23,684 nucleotides of DNA, taken from the NCBI GenBank assembly GCA_038133505.1, contig JAYPTI010000029.1, positions 1 to 23,684 of the forward strand, written 5' to 3'. How positions within the stretch are numbered: the first letter of the stretch is position 1; the number at the start of each line of letters is the position of its first letter. The notes under the pieces were generated by a model that saw only the letters and a list, made by a program, of their open reading frames with translations, was not told the DNA's origin and did no database searches. The position numbers and the translations under genes were made by a program. Shown piece after piece: positions 15,138 through 22,850 of this stretch. The stretch comes from JAYQUR01 sp038133505. Lineage in GTDB: Bacteria > Pseudomonadota > Alphaproteobacteria > MPNO01 > UBA830.

Positions 15138-16850
15138 TCAGAACAGGAAATAGCGCTGCGCGAGTGGCAGCACCTCGGCAGACTCGCAGGTCAGCAGTTC
15201 GCCGTTCGCGCGCACCTCGTAGGTTTCGGGGTCGACCTCGATCTCGGGCGTCTCGCCGTTGAGCACCATCGCGCTCTTGCCGATGCCGCCGCGCGTGTTC
15301 TCGACGGCGAGCAGCTCTCGGTCGAGGCCGAGCGCCTCGCCGATGCCCGCCTCGAGCCCCGCCTGGCTGACGAAACTGACCGAGCTCGCCGTCAACGACT
15401 TGCCGAACGCGCCGAACATCGGCCGGTAGTGCACGGGCTGGGGCGTCGGGATCGACGCGTTGGGATCGCCCATCGGCGCCGCGGCGATGGTGCCGCACTT
15501 GAGAACCACGTCCGGCTTGGCGCCGAAGAACATGGGGTTCCACAGCACGAGATCGGCGAGCTTGCCGACCTCGATCGAGCCGACATGCTGCGAGATGCCG
15601 TGCGCGATCGCCGGGTTGATCGTGTACTTCGCGACGTAGCGGCGGACGCGGAAATTGTCGTTGTCGCCGGTCTCCTCCGGCAGCGCGCCGCGCTGCTTCT
15701 TCATCTTGTCGGCGGTCTGCCAGGTGCGCGTGATCACTTCGCCGACGCGGCCCATCGCCTGGCTGTCGGACGCGATGATCGAGAACGCGCCCATGTCGTG
15801 GAGAATGTCCTCCGCCGCGATGGTCTCGCGCCGGATACGGCTTTCCGCGAACGCCACGTCTTCCGGGATTTTCGGGTCGAGGTGATGGCAGACCATCAGC
15901 ATGTCGAGATGCTCGTCGACCGTGTTCACGGTGAACGGCCGCGTCGGGTTGGTCGACGACGGCAGTACGTTCGCCTCGCCGCACACCTTGATGATGTCCG
16001 GCGCATGGCCGCCGCCCGCGCCCTCGGTGTGGAAGGCGTGGATGGTGCGGCCCTTGAAGGCGGCGACGGTGTTCTCGACGAAGCCGGATTCGTTGAGCGT
16101 GTCGGTGTGGATCAGCACCTGAATGTCGTAATCGTCGGCAACGCCGAGACAGGTGTCGATGGCCGCGGGCGTGGTGCCCCAGTCCTCGTGCAGCTTGAGC
16201 GCGCAGACCCCGGCCCTGATCTGCTCCTCGAGGGCCGCGGGCGTCGCCGCGTTGCCCTTGCCGAAGAAGCCGAGATTCATCGGGAACGCCTCTGCCGCCT
16301 GCAGCATGCGCCCGATGTGCCACGGGCCGGGCGTGCATGTCGTCGCGTTGGTACCGGCCGCAGGGCCGGTGCCGCCCCCCATCATCGTCGTCAGACCGCT
16401 GTAAAGCGCGTCGTCGATCTGTTGAGGGCAGATGAAATGAATATGGACGTCGAGCCCGCCCGCCGTGACGATCTTCCCCTCCGCCGCGATGGCCTCGGTG
16501 CCGGGGCCGACGACGATGTCGACGCCGGGCTGGATGTCGGGATTGCCGGCCTTGCCGATGGCCGCGATGCGGCCGTCCCTCAGGCCGATGTCGGCCTTGT
16601 AGATACCCGTATGATCGACGATCAGCGCGTTGGTGATCACGGTGTCCACGGCGCCCTCGGCGCGGGTCGCCTGCGATTGGCCCATGCCGTCGCGGATGAC
16701 CTTGCCGCCGCCGAACTTGACCTCTTCGCCGTAGATCGTGCGGTCGGATTCGACCTCGATGATCAGGTCGGTATCGCCCAGCCTCACCTTGTCGCCCGTC
16801 GTCGGGCCGAACATGTCGGCATAGGCGCTGCGGTCGATTTCATATGCCAT
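15138..16850 (-). CDS. ureC: Urease alpha (catalytic) subunit UreC
   Basis: UreC holds the dinuclear nickel centre that hydrolyses urea to ammonia and carbamate. The 570-residue chain matches the usual length. Nickel ligands H136 and H138 (HIHFICPQQ) and the carbamylated lysine K219 (LKLHEDWG) are present, each offset by two from Klebsiella H134, H136 and K217. The mobile-flap sequence MVCHHLDPKIPEDV, with its Cys-His pair, is also intact. The enzyme should therefore be active once matured. The ATG at 16850 follows the ureB stop by 3 nt. No truncation or frameshift is seen. Confidence 0.98.
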   Translation of the reverse strand: MAYEIDRSAYADMFGPTTGDKVRLGDTDLIIEVESDRTIYGEEVKFGGGKVIRDGMGQSQATRAEGAVDTVITNALIVDHTGIYKADIGLRDGRIAAIGKAGNPDIQPGVDIVVGPGTEAIAAEGKIVTAGGLDVHIHFICPQQIDDALYSGLTTMMGGGTGPAAGTNATTCTPGPWHIGRMLQAAEAFPMNLGFFGKGNAATPAALEEQIRAGVCALKLHEDWGTTPAAIDTCLGVADDYDIQVLIHTDTLNESGFVENTVAAFKGRTIHAFHTEGAGGGHAPDIIKVCGEANVLPSSTNPTRPFTVNTVDEHLDMLMVCHHLDPKIPEDVAFAESRIRRETIAAEDILHDMGAFSIIASDSQAMGRVGEVITRTWQTADKMKKQRGALPEETGDNDNFRVRRYVAKYTINPAIAHGISQHVGSIEVGKLADLVLWNPMFFGAKPDVVLKCGTIAAAPMGDPNASIPTPQPVHYRPMFGAFGKSLTASSVSFVSQAGLEAGIGEALGLDRELLAVENTRGGIGKSAMVLNGETPEIEVDPETYEVRANGELLTCESAEVLPLAQRYFLF

Positions 16851-16853
16851 GGC

Positions 16854-17165
16854 TCAGCCCCCCAGCGGTCCGTTGATCTTCGCGTTAAAGCCGAAGACCC
16901 TTCGGTCGCCGGCGAACGCGACCAGCCGGACGGTGCGCGTCTGTCCGGGCTCGAACCGCACCGCGGTGCCGGCCGGAATGTCCAGCCGGAAGCCGCGCGC
17001 CGCCTCGCGGTCGAACGACAGCCCCTCGTTGGTCTCGTAGAAATGGTAGTGCGAGCCGACCTGGACCGGCCGGTCGCCGGTGTTGGAAACCTCGACCTCG
17101 ACGGTTTCGCGGCCCTCGTTGAGGGTGATGGAGCCGGCCGCGGTGATGATTTCTCCGGGTTTCAT
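16854..17165 (-). CDS. ureB: Urease beta subunit UreB
   Basis: UreB is the small structural subunit of the (UreABC)3 trimer. The 103-residue protein has the hallmark start KPGEIITAAGSITLNEGRE and the conserved VGSHYHFYETN. It ends with the typical NAKINGPLGG-type tail. Separate ureA and ureB genes are the normal bacterial arrangement, unlike the fused form of Helicobacter. The ATG at 17165 has GGGAGGGG upstream, and the same stretch follows the ureA stop codon (gap 10 nt). Confidence 0.97.
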   Translation of the reverse strand: MKPGEIITAAGSITLNEGRETVEVEVSNTGDRPVQVGSHYHFYETNEGLSFDREAARGFRLDIPAGTAVRFEPGQTRTVRLVAFAGDRRVFGFNAKINGPLGG

Positions 17166-17175
17166 GCGCCCCTCC

Positions 17176-17478
17176 CTATCGGATCGGTTCGTGGACGGTC
17201 ACCAACTTGGTGCCGTCGGGGAAGGTCGCCTCGACCTGGATCTCGTGGATCATCTCGGCGATGCCGTCCATGACCTGGTCGCGGGAAATCACGGTGGCGC
17301 CGTCGCGCATCAGCTCGGCGACGGACCGGCCGTCGCGGGCGCCCTCAACCACGAAGTCCGTGATCAGCGCGATCGCCTCGGGGTAGTTCAGCTTCACCCC
17401 GCGGGCCAGTCTCTTGCGCGCCACTTCCGCCGCCATGGCGACGAGCAGCTTGTCTTTTTCTCTCGGCGAGAGCTGCAT
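17176..17478 (-). CDS. ureA: Urease gamma subunit UreA
   Basis: UreA is the 100-residue gamma subunit. The start MQLSPREKDKLLVAMAAEVARKR, then LNYPEAIALI and VMDGIAEMIHEIQVEATFPDGTKLVTVH, is the standard family sequence. The ATG at 17478 has a strong AGGGAGGA ribosome binding site at 17483-17490, 4 nt upstream. It follows ureD by 26 nt, the longest spacing inside the urtB-ureG run. That fits independent, strong initiation for an abundant structural subunit. Confidence 0.97.
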   Translation of the reverse strand: MQLSPREKDKLLVAMAAEVARKRLARGVKLNYPEAIALITDFVVEGARDGRSVAELMRDGATVISRDQVMDGIAEMIHEIQVEATFPDGTKLVTVHEPIR

Positions 17479-17504
17479 CCTGTCCTCCCTATCCTTCCCT
17501 GACC

Positions 17505-18383
17505 CTAGACTTCCCACACCCGCGGCGGACGCCCGGGAAAACCCAGCCTTTCCTGCCGGATGCGCATCCAGCACGCCGTGAACTGGCGGCGAAGCTCCCC
17601 GGCATCGGGATTGACGAACCGCACGATCGCGAGGTCGTCGATCACGGTCGCGGCGCAACCTGCGCCGAGCCCCTCGAGCACGGGCTTCACGGTTTCCGAC
17701 GCCGACGGCCCCGCGACCAGCATCATGCCGACCGCCGCGGCGTGCCCGAACGCGTGCGCGTTCTCGAACAAATGCCCGACGTCTCCGTCGAGCCGCAATG
17801 CGTCCACCCAGACCAGCCGGCCTTTGCGAAGAACGCGCCAGCCGTCATGCAGAAACCCGTTTCGGAAAACTTCGCCATGGGCGCGCCGCCCGAACACCAC
17901 GATCTCGCCGGCGACCAACGACGCGCCCTCCGCGAGCTCGACGCGGGTCTCCCGGCGCAGCCGCGCGTTGTCGAACAGAATCGTTTCCTGGGGCATCCAT
18001 TCCGCACGCGCATCCGCGCCGATCCGGACGGCAACGTCGATTTCCGACAGCGCCCCGGCGGAGCGGTAGATCTTCTCGGCGGCCTGCGTCGTGAAGACGG
18101 CGCGCGTGCCGGCGCCCGCCTCGACGTCGAAACGCAGCCGGTCGCCGCCGACCACGCCGCCGGAGGTGGTGACGACGACGCATTCCTTCGGCGCCGCAGC
18201 GGGCGTCCGCGGGAACAGGACGCGGCAGGGATCGGACTGGTAGAGGTGGGACAGGCGGGTCTCGCCGGCGGCCATATGCACGCCGATTTCCGCCGCCCCG
18301 TCGGCCCATCTGCGGAGGGACACGATATCGGCCGACCGGCGGGCTTCATCAGACCGTGAGGTAGCTGCGTACATCGGTTTCAT
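17505..18383 (-). CDS. ureD: Urease accessory protein UreD
   Basis: UreD is the scaffold that binds apo-urease and channels nickel from UreG through UreF. The 292-residue beta-helical protein has the family motifs VVTTSGGVVGGDRLRFDV (about 70-87) and TTQAAEKIYRS (98-108), and ILFDNARL. The usual TPGGG-type motif reads TSGGV here. The start at 18383 lies inside the end of urtE (35-nt overlap). An internal ATG at 18374 gives a 26-nt overlap and is equally possible. The overlap joins the transporter and enzyme halves of the operon. Confidence 0.93.
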   Translation of the reverse strand: MKPMYAATSRSDEARRSADIVSLRRWADGAAEIGVHMAAGETRLSHLYQSDPCRVLFPRTPAAAPKECVVVTTSGGVVGGDRLRFDVEAGAGTRAVFTTQAAEKIYRSAGALSEIDVAVRIGADARAEWMPQETILFDNARLRRETRVELAEGASLVAGEIVVFGRRAHGEVFRNGFLHDGWRVLRKGRLVWVDALRLDGDVGHLFENAHAFGHAAAVGMMLVAGPSASETVKPVLEGLGAGCAATVIDDLAIVRFVNPDAGELRRQFTACWMRIRQERLGFPGRPPRVWEV

Positions 18384-19044
18384 TCATTGCCGAGGCCGCG
18401 CCGGAGACCACCACCTCGCCGCGATCCATGACGACGTAATTGTCCATCAGTTCCTTGGCGAAATCGAAATATTGCTCGACCAGGACGATCGCCATGTCGC
18501 CCCGCGCCGCCAGCGTTCTGATGACCTCGCCGATATCCTTGATGATCGACGGCTGGATGCCCTCCGTCGGCTCGTCGAGAAGCAGCAGGCGCGGCCGCGT
18601 GACCAGCGCCCGCGCGATGGCGAGCTGTTGCTGCTGGCCGCCCGACAGGTCGCCGCCGCGCCGGCCGAGCATGTCGTACAGCACGGGAAAGAGGCTGTAG
18701 ATTTCCTCGGGGATGTAGCGGTCCTTGCGGGGAATTGCCGCGAAACCGGTCTTGAGGTTTTCCTCGACCGTCAGCAGCGGAAAGATCTCGCGGCCCTGCG
18801 GCACGATCGCGATGCCGGCAGCCGCGTGCTCGTAGGGCGGCCGGCGCGTCAGGTCGCGGCCCTCCCACTCGATGGTGCCGGAACGCACCTTCTCCTGGCC
18901 GACGATGGACCGCAGAAGGCTGGTCTTGCCCACGCCGTTGCGGCCGAGAACGCAGGTTACCTTGCCGATCTCCGCAGCGAAATCGACCGAGCGCAGCGCA
19001 TGGCTCGCGCCGTAATACAGATCGATCGCCTTGACGTTCAGCAT
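18349..19044 (-). CDS. urtE: Urea ABC transporter ATP-binding protein UrtE
   Basis: UrtE is one of two cytoplasmic ATPases driving high-affinity urea import. The 231-residue LivF-type protein has Walker A GRNGVGKT (34-41), signature LSGGQQQQ (133-140) and Walker B LLLLDEP (153-159), followed by the phrase TEGIQPSII. The ATG at 19044 follows the urtD stop by 3 nt. Its 3' end overlaps ureD. Assignment to urea rather than branched-chain amino acids rests on the UrtD/UrtB features and the adjoining urease genes. Confidence 0.95.
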   Translation of the reverse strand: MLNVKAIDLYYGASHALRSVDFAAEIGKVTCVLGRNGVGKTSLLRSIVGQEKVRSGTIEWEGRDLTRRPPYEHAAAGIAIVPQGREIFPLLTVEENLKTGFAAIPRKDRYIPEEIYSLFPVLYDMLGRRGGDLSGGQQQQLAIARALVTRPRLLLLDEPTEGIQPSIIKDIGEVIRTLAARGDMAIVLVEQYFDFAKELMDNYVVMDRGEVVVSGAASAMNETDVRSYLTV

Positions 19045-19047
19045 CGC

Positions 19048-19815
19048 TCAGCGCCCCAGATAGACTTCGATGACGCGTTCGTTGTTCTGCACGCTGTCGA
19101 GCGAGCCCTCGGCGAGGACCGACCCTTCGTGGAGAACCGTGACGCGCGTGTTCAGCGCGCGGACGAACTCCATGTCGTGCTCGACGACGACGACCGACCG
19201 GCCCTGATCCCTGATCTCGCGCAGCAGGTCGGCTGTCTGTTCCGTCTCGGCGTCGGTCATGCCGGCGACGGGCTCGTCGACCAGCATCACGTCCGGGTCC
19301 TGCATCAGCAGCATGCCGATCTCGAGCCACTGCTTCTGGCCGTGCGACAACTCGCCCGCCATGCGGTCGCGCTGCTCCTGGAGCGCGATGGTGCCGAGCA
19401 CGTCCTCGATGCGGTCGCGCTCCTCTCCCGACAGCCGGTAGAAAAGAGACTTGCGCGCCGTCTTGTTCGCCTTGAGCGCAAGCTCGAGATTGTCGAAAAC
19501 GGTGTGGTTCTCGAACACCGACGGTTTCTGGAACTTCCGGCCGATGCCGAGCTGGGCGATCGCCGTCTCGTCGAGGCGGGTCAGGTCCGTCAGGCCGCGA
19601 AACACCACCTCGCCCTCGTCGGGCCGCGTCTTGCCGGTGACGACGTCCATCATCGTCGTCTTTCCGGCGCCGTTCGGCCCGATGATCGCCCGCATTTCGC
19701 CGGGCTCGACATAGAAGCTGAGCGCGTTCAGCGCCTTGAAGCCGTCGAAGCTGACCGACACGCCGTCGAGATAGAGGACGGGCGCGGATTCGGGGTCCAT
19801 CTTGATATCAGCCAT
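19048..19815 (-). CDS. urtD: Urea ABC transporter ATP-binding protein UrtD
   Basis: UrtD is the second ATPase of the urea importer. The 255-residue protein has Walker A GPNGAGKT (46-53), the unusual signature LSHGQKQW (156-163) that is typical of UrtD and distinguishes it from LivG, and Walker B DVMLVDEP (175-182). The start at 19815 overlaps the urtC end by 8 nt, showing tight coupling. No missing catalytic element was seen. Confidence 0.95.
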   Translation of the reverse strand: MADIKMDPESAPVLYLDGVSVSFDGFKALNALSFYVEPGEMRAIIGPNGAGKTTMMDVVTGKTRPDEGEVVFRGLTDLTRLDETAIAQLGIGRKFQKPSVFENHTVFDNLELALKANKTARKSLFYRLSGEERDRIEDVLGTIALQEQRDRMAGELSHGQKQWLEIGMLLMQDPDVMLVDEPVAGMTDAETEQTADLLREIRDQGRSVVVVEHDMEFVRALNTRVTVLHEGSVLAEGSLDSVQNNERVIEVYLGR

Positions 19816-20983
19816 CGGCTTTCTCCGGGGCCGGGTTCTGCGGTTTGCGGCCGAACAGCGACCGGGCGCCGTCGAAAGACGTCACCGTCCCGACGATCCC
19901 CTTGGGCAGGAACAGGGTCACGGCAATGAACAGACCGCCGAGCATGTATAGCCAGATTTCCGGCAGCGCGCCGGTAAAGTAGGTCTTCGCGTAGTTCACG
20001 ACGATCGCGCCGAGGACGGCGCCGTAGAGGCAGCCGCGGCCGCCGATCGCGACCCAGATCACGATCTCGATCGAAAACGCCGGCGCAAACTCGCTCGGAT
20101 TGATGATCCCGATCTGCGGGACGTAGAGCGCGCCCGCGACGCCCGCGAGACACGCGGACAGGGTGAAAACGAACAGCTTGTAGTATTCGGGCCGGTAGCC
20201 GAGGAAGCGGACGCGGTTCTCCGCGTCGCGAATGGCGATCAGGATGCGTCCGAGTTTCGAATAGACGATATAGCGGCACAATATGTAGCTGAGCCCGAGA
20301 ACGATCGCCGTCGTGGCGAACAGCCCCGCGCGGGTCTCGGCCGCCTGCAGGTCGAAGCCGAGCAGTTCCTTGAAGTCGGTCAGGCCGTTGTTGCCGCCGA
20401 AACCCATGTCGTTCCGGAAGAACGCGAGCATCAGCGCGTAGGTCAGCGCCTGGCTGATGATCGAGAGATACACGCCGCTGACGCGCGAGCGGAACGCGAA
20501 CCAGCCGAACGCGAAGGCGAGTATGCCGGGCGCGACAAGGATCATGATCGCGGCGAACCAGAACATGTCGAAGCCGTGCCAGTACCAGGGGAGTTCCTTC
20601 CAGTTCAGGAACACCATGAAGTCGGGCAGGGTCGGGTGCGCGTAGACGCCGCGGTCGCCGATCTGGCGCATCAGATACATGCCCATCGCGTAGCCGCCGA
20701 GGGCGAAGAAGGCGCCGTGGCCGAGGGACAGGATCCCGCAATAGCCCCAGATCAGATCGACGCTGAGCGCCAGAAGCGCGTAGCACAGGTATTTGCCGAA
20801 CAGCGCGACGAGGTAGTTCGGCATGTGGAACGGCGACCCTTCGGGCACCGCAAGGTTCAGGATCGGCACAACGACCGCGGCCAGCACCAGCAGGCCGAGC
20901 AGTACCTTGCCGCCCGTGTCGGTCATCAGGAAGGCGAAGCCGGAACGACCGTGCAGCGGATGGGTGGTAAAGCTGGCGGCCAT
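19808..20983 (-). CDS. urtC: Urea ABC transporter permease UrtC
   Basis: UrtC is a LivM-type inner-membrane permease subunit of 391 residues. A first membrane segment follows residue 25 (VLLGLLVLAAVVVPILNL). The conserved LIWGYCGILSLGHGAFFALGGYAMGMYL and ALPEIWLYMLGGLFIAVTLFLPKGIVG are present, with about nine to ten membrane segments in all. The ATG at 20983 follows the urtB stop by 4 nt. It forms the transport channel together with UrtB. Confidence 0.94.
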   Translation of the reverse strand: MAASFTTHPLHGRSGFAFLMTDTGGKVLLGLLVLAAVVVPILNLAVPEGSPFHMPNYLVALFGKYLCYALLALSVDLIWGYCGILSLGHGAFFALGGYAMGMYLMRQIGDRGVYAHPTLPDFMVFLNWKELPWYWHGFDMFWFAAIMILVAPGILAFAFGWFAFRSRVSGVYLSIISQALTYALMLAFFRNDMGFGGNNGLTDFKELLGFDLQAAETRAGLFATTAIVLGLSYILCRYIVYSKLGRILIAIRDAENRVRFLGYRPEYYKLFVFTLSACLAGVAGALYVPQIGIINPSEFAPAFSIEIVIWVAIGGRGCLYGAVLGAIVVNYAKTYFTGALPEIWLYMLGGLFIAVTLFLPKGIVGTVTSFDGARSLFGRKPQNPAPEKADG

Positions 20984-20987
20984 CGTA

Positions 20988-22607
20988 TCAGGCCTCCACC
21001 GCGCGGCCCTTGAGCGCGAACAGTCCGCGCGGCCGCTTCTGGATGAACAGGATGATCGCCACCAGGATGAAGATCTTGGCGAGCACCGCGCCGGCCCACG
21101 GTTCGAGGAACTTGTTCGCGACGCCGAGGCTCAGCGCGCCGACCAGCGTGCCCCACAGGTTTCCGACGCCGCCGAACACCACGACCATGAAACTGTCGAT
21201 GATGTATCCCTGGCCGAGGTTGGGGCTGACGTTGTCGATCTGGCTGAGCGCGACGCCCGCCATGCCGGCGATGCCGGAGCCGAGACCGAAGGTCAGCGCA
21301 TCGACGCGCCCCGTGCGGATGCCGAGACCGCTCGCCATCTGCCGGTTCTGCGTGACGGCGCGCATCTCGAGCCCGATACGGGTATAGCGGAGCAGTGCGA
21401 GCAGGGCCGCGAACACGACGATCGCGAAGGCGATGATCCACAGGCGGTTGTAGGTGACGACCATCTGGCCGACCTGGAACGCGCCATCCATCCAAGAGAC
21501 GGCGCTGACGTCGCGGTTTGTCGGACCGAAGATGCTGCGCACGAACTGCTGCAGGACGAGGGACAGCCCCCAGGTCGCGAGCAGGGTCTCGAGCGGCCGG
21601 CCGTAGAGGAAGCGGATGATGCCGCGTTCGATGGCGATGCCGAACAGGCCGGCGACGATGAACGCAGCCGGAATGGCGACGACGATCGACGCGTCGAACA
21701 TGTCCGGCGCATAGGCGCGGAAAATTTCCTGAATGACGAACGTGGTATAGGCGCCGAGCATGACCATCTCGCCGTGCGCCATGTTGATCACGCCCATCAC
21801 GCCGAAGGTGATAGCGAGGCCGATGGCGGCGAGCAGCAGGACGGAACCGAGCGAAAGGCCGTACCAGAAGTTCTGCACGTAGCCCCACAGAGCGAGATTG
21901 TCCTCGACCGAGACGATCGCGGCCTCGACCGCTTTCCTTACCTCGGGCGGGGCATTGGCCGGCACGCCCTTAAGGAGCGCGAGCGCACGGTTGTCGCCGC
22001 GCGCGCGGATCGCCTCGATGGCCTGGAGCTTGTCCGCCGTGCTGGCGCCGGCCCGCGTCAGGACGATCGCGGCACGCGCCTCGATCATCGTTTCCTTGAT
22101 CTCGGGAACGGTCTCGCGCTCGATCGCCCTGGTCAGCGCCGGCAGCGCGCTCGCGTCGCGGGATTTGAAGACGGCCTGTGCGGCCTCCATGCGCCGCGCC
22201 GGGTCCGCGACCATCAGCGTAAGCGACCCGATCGCCGCGTTGATGATGCCGCGCAGGCGGTTGTTGATCCGGACGCTATCGGTGTCGGCCGGCGGCTCGC
22301 CCGTCACGGGCTGGCCCGTGGCGGCGTCGAACAGCTTGTCGGCCTTGTCCCGGATGAAGACTTTCTTGGTTTGAGCGCTGTAGAGCAGGCGGCGGTCCTG
22401 CAGCGCCTCGAGCACCTTCGGCGCGAGATCGTGGCCGCTTTCGGCGACCGCCCGGATCGAGCGCATGGTGTCGCCGAAGGAGTCCTCTGCGAAGCCTGCG
22501 ATCGCATCCTCGTAGGGGCCTGCCTTGGCCGGGAGGGAAGCGGCTGAGAAAATGATCGCCAGTGCGGCGAGGACAATCACAGCCAGGCGTTTGGACAAGG
22601 GAGCCAT
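20988..22607 (-). CDS. urtB: Urea ABC transporter permease UrtB
   Basis: UrtB is the LivH-like permease of the urea importer and is distinguished by a long N-terminal extracytoplasmic region. The start at 22607 (MAPLSKRLAVIVLAAL) gives a signal peptide with probable cleavage after SLPAKA (about residue 29). About 200 residues follow, containing helical repeat-like segments, before the permease core near residue 240 (FWYGLSLGSVLLLAAIGLAI and GVMGVINMAHGEMVMLGAYT). Total length is 539. An upstream in-frame ATG (22667) would bury the signal peptide behind 20 polar residues, so it was rejected. The gap to urtA is large and holds an assembly gap, unlike every other junction in the operon. Confidence 0.94.
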   Translation of the reverse strand: MAPLSKRLAVIVLAALAIIFSAASLPAKAGPYEDAIAGFAEDSFGDTMRSIRAVAESGHDLAPKVLEALQDRRLLYSAQTKKVFIRDKADKLFDAATGQPVTGEPPADTDSVRINNRLRGIINAAIGSLTLMVADPARRMEAAQAVFKSRDASALPALTRAIERETVPEIKETMIEARAAIVLTRAGASTADKLQAIEAIRARGDNRALALLKGVPANAPPEVRKAVEAAIVSVEDNLALWGYVQNFWYGLSLGSVLLLAAIGLAITFGVMGVINMAHGEMVMLGAYTTFVIQEIFRAYAPDMFDASIVVAIPAAFIVAGLFGIAIERGIIRFLYGRPLETLLATWGLSLVLQQFVRSIFGPTNRDVSAVSWMDGAFQVGQMVVTYNRLWIIAFAIVVFAALLALLRYTRIGLEMRAVTQNRQMASGLGIRTGRVDALTFGLGSGIAGMAGVALSQIDNVSPNLGQGYIIDSFMVVVFGGVGNLWGTLVGALSLGVANKFLEPWAGAVLAKIFILVAIILFIQKRPRGLFALKGRAVEA

Positions 22608-22743
22608 CGCTTGAAGCTTATCATTTGTGTTGGAGGGAGCAAGGCGGCCTTCGTCTGCCGCACGCACTCTGATTGTAGAGGGTTGCGGCGGCGGCGGAGG
22701 CCGCCCCCGGGGGCGCGCGCGGGGGGAGGTACCCCCGCACAGG

Positions 22744-22753
22744 NNNNNNNNNN
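22744..22753. other. Assembly gap (ten N)
   Basis: A run of exactly ten N marks a scaffold join, so the true gap length is unknown. The flanks are extremely GC-rich, and the break probably reflects hard-to-sequence hairpins. Genes on either side continue the expected urt order, so the join is biologically plausible. Confidence 0.95.
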
Positions 22754-22785
22754 GGTGGCGGGGCCCTCGGCGCCCGTCTCGGCCC

Positions 22786-22807
22786 CCCCGACAGGTTTGT
22801 GTCGGGG
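22786..22807 (-). terminator. Hairpin just downstream of urtA (possible attenuator)
   Basis: CCCCGACA (22786-22793) and TGTCGGGG (22800-22807) form a perfect 8-bp stem with a GGTTTG loop, 44 nt past the urtA stop on the minus strand. No U-run follows in the transcript, so it may pause or protect RNA rather than fully terminate it. Confidence 0.4.
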
Positions 22808-22850
22808 TTGCGGTCGGGGGCCCCGCCCCCCGCCGGAGCGTCTCTCGGCG

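Larger units (their letters stand above)
22608..22850. other. urtA-urtB intergenic region, extreme GC with hairpins
   Basis: At least 233 known bases plus ten N separate urtA from urtB. The region is made of long G and C runs, with a perfect 8-bp stem (22786-22793 with 22800-22807, 6-nt loop) and a repeated GGTTGCGG (22681-22688 and 22806-22813). Read on the minus strand it follows the urtA stop. It could attenuate or stabilise the urtA message so that the binding protein is made in excess. No gene is seen. Confidence 0.5.
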
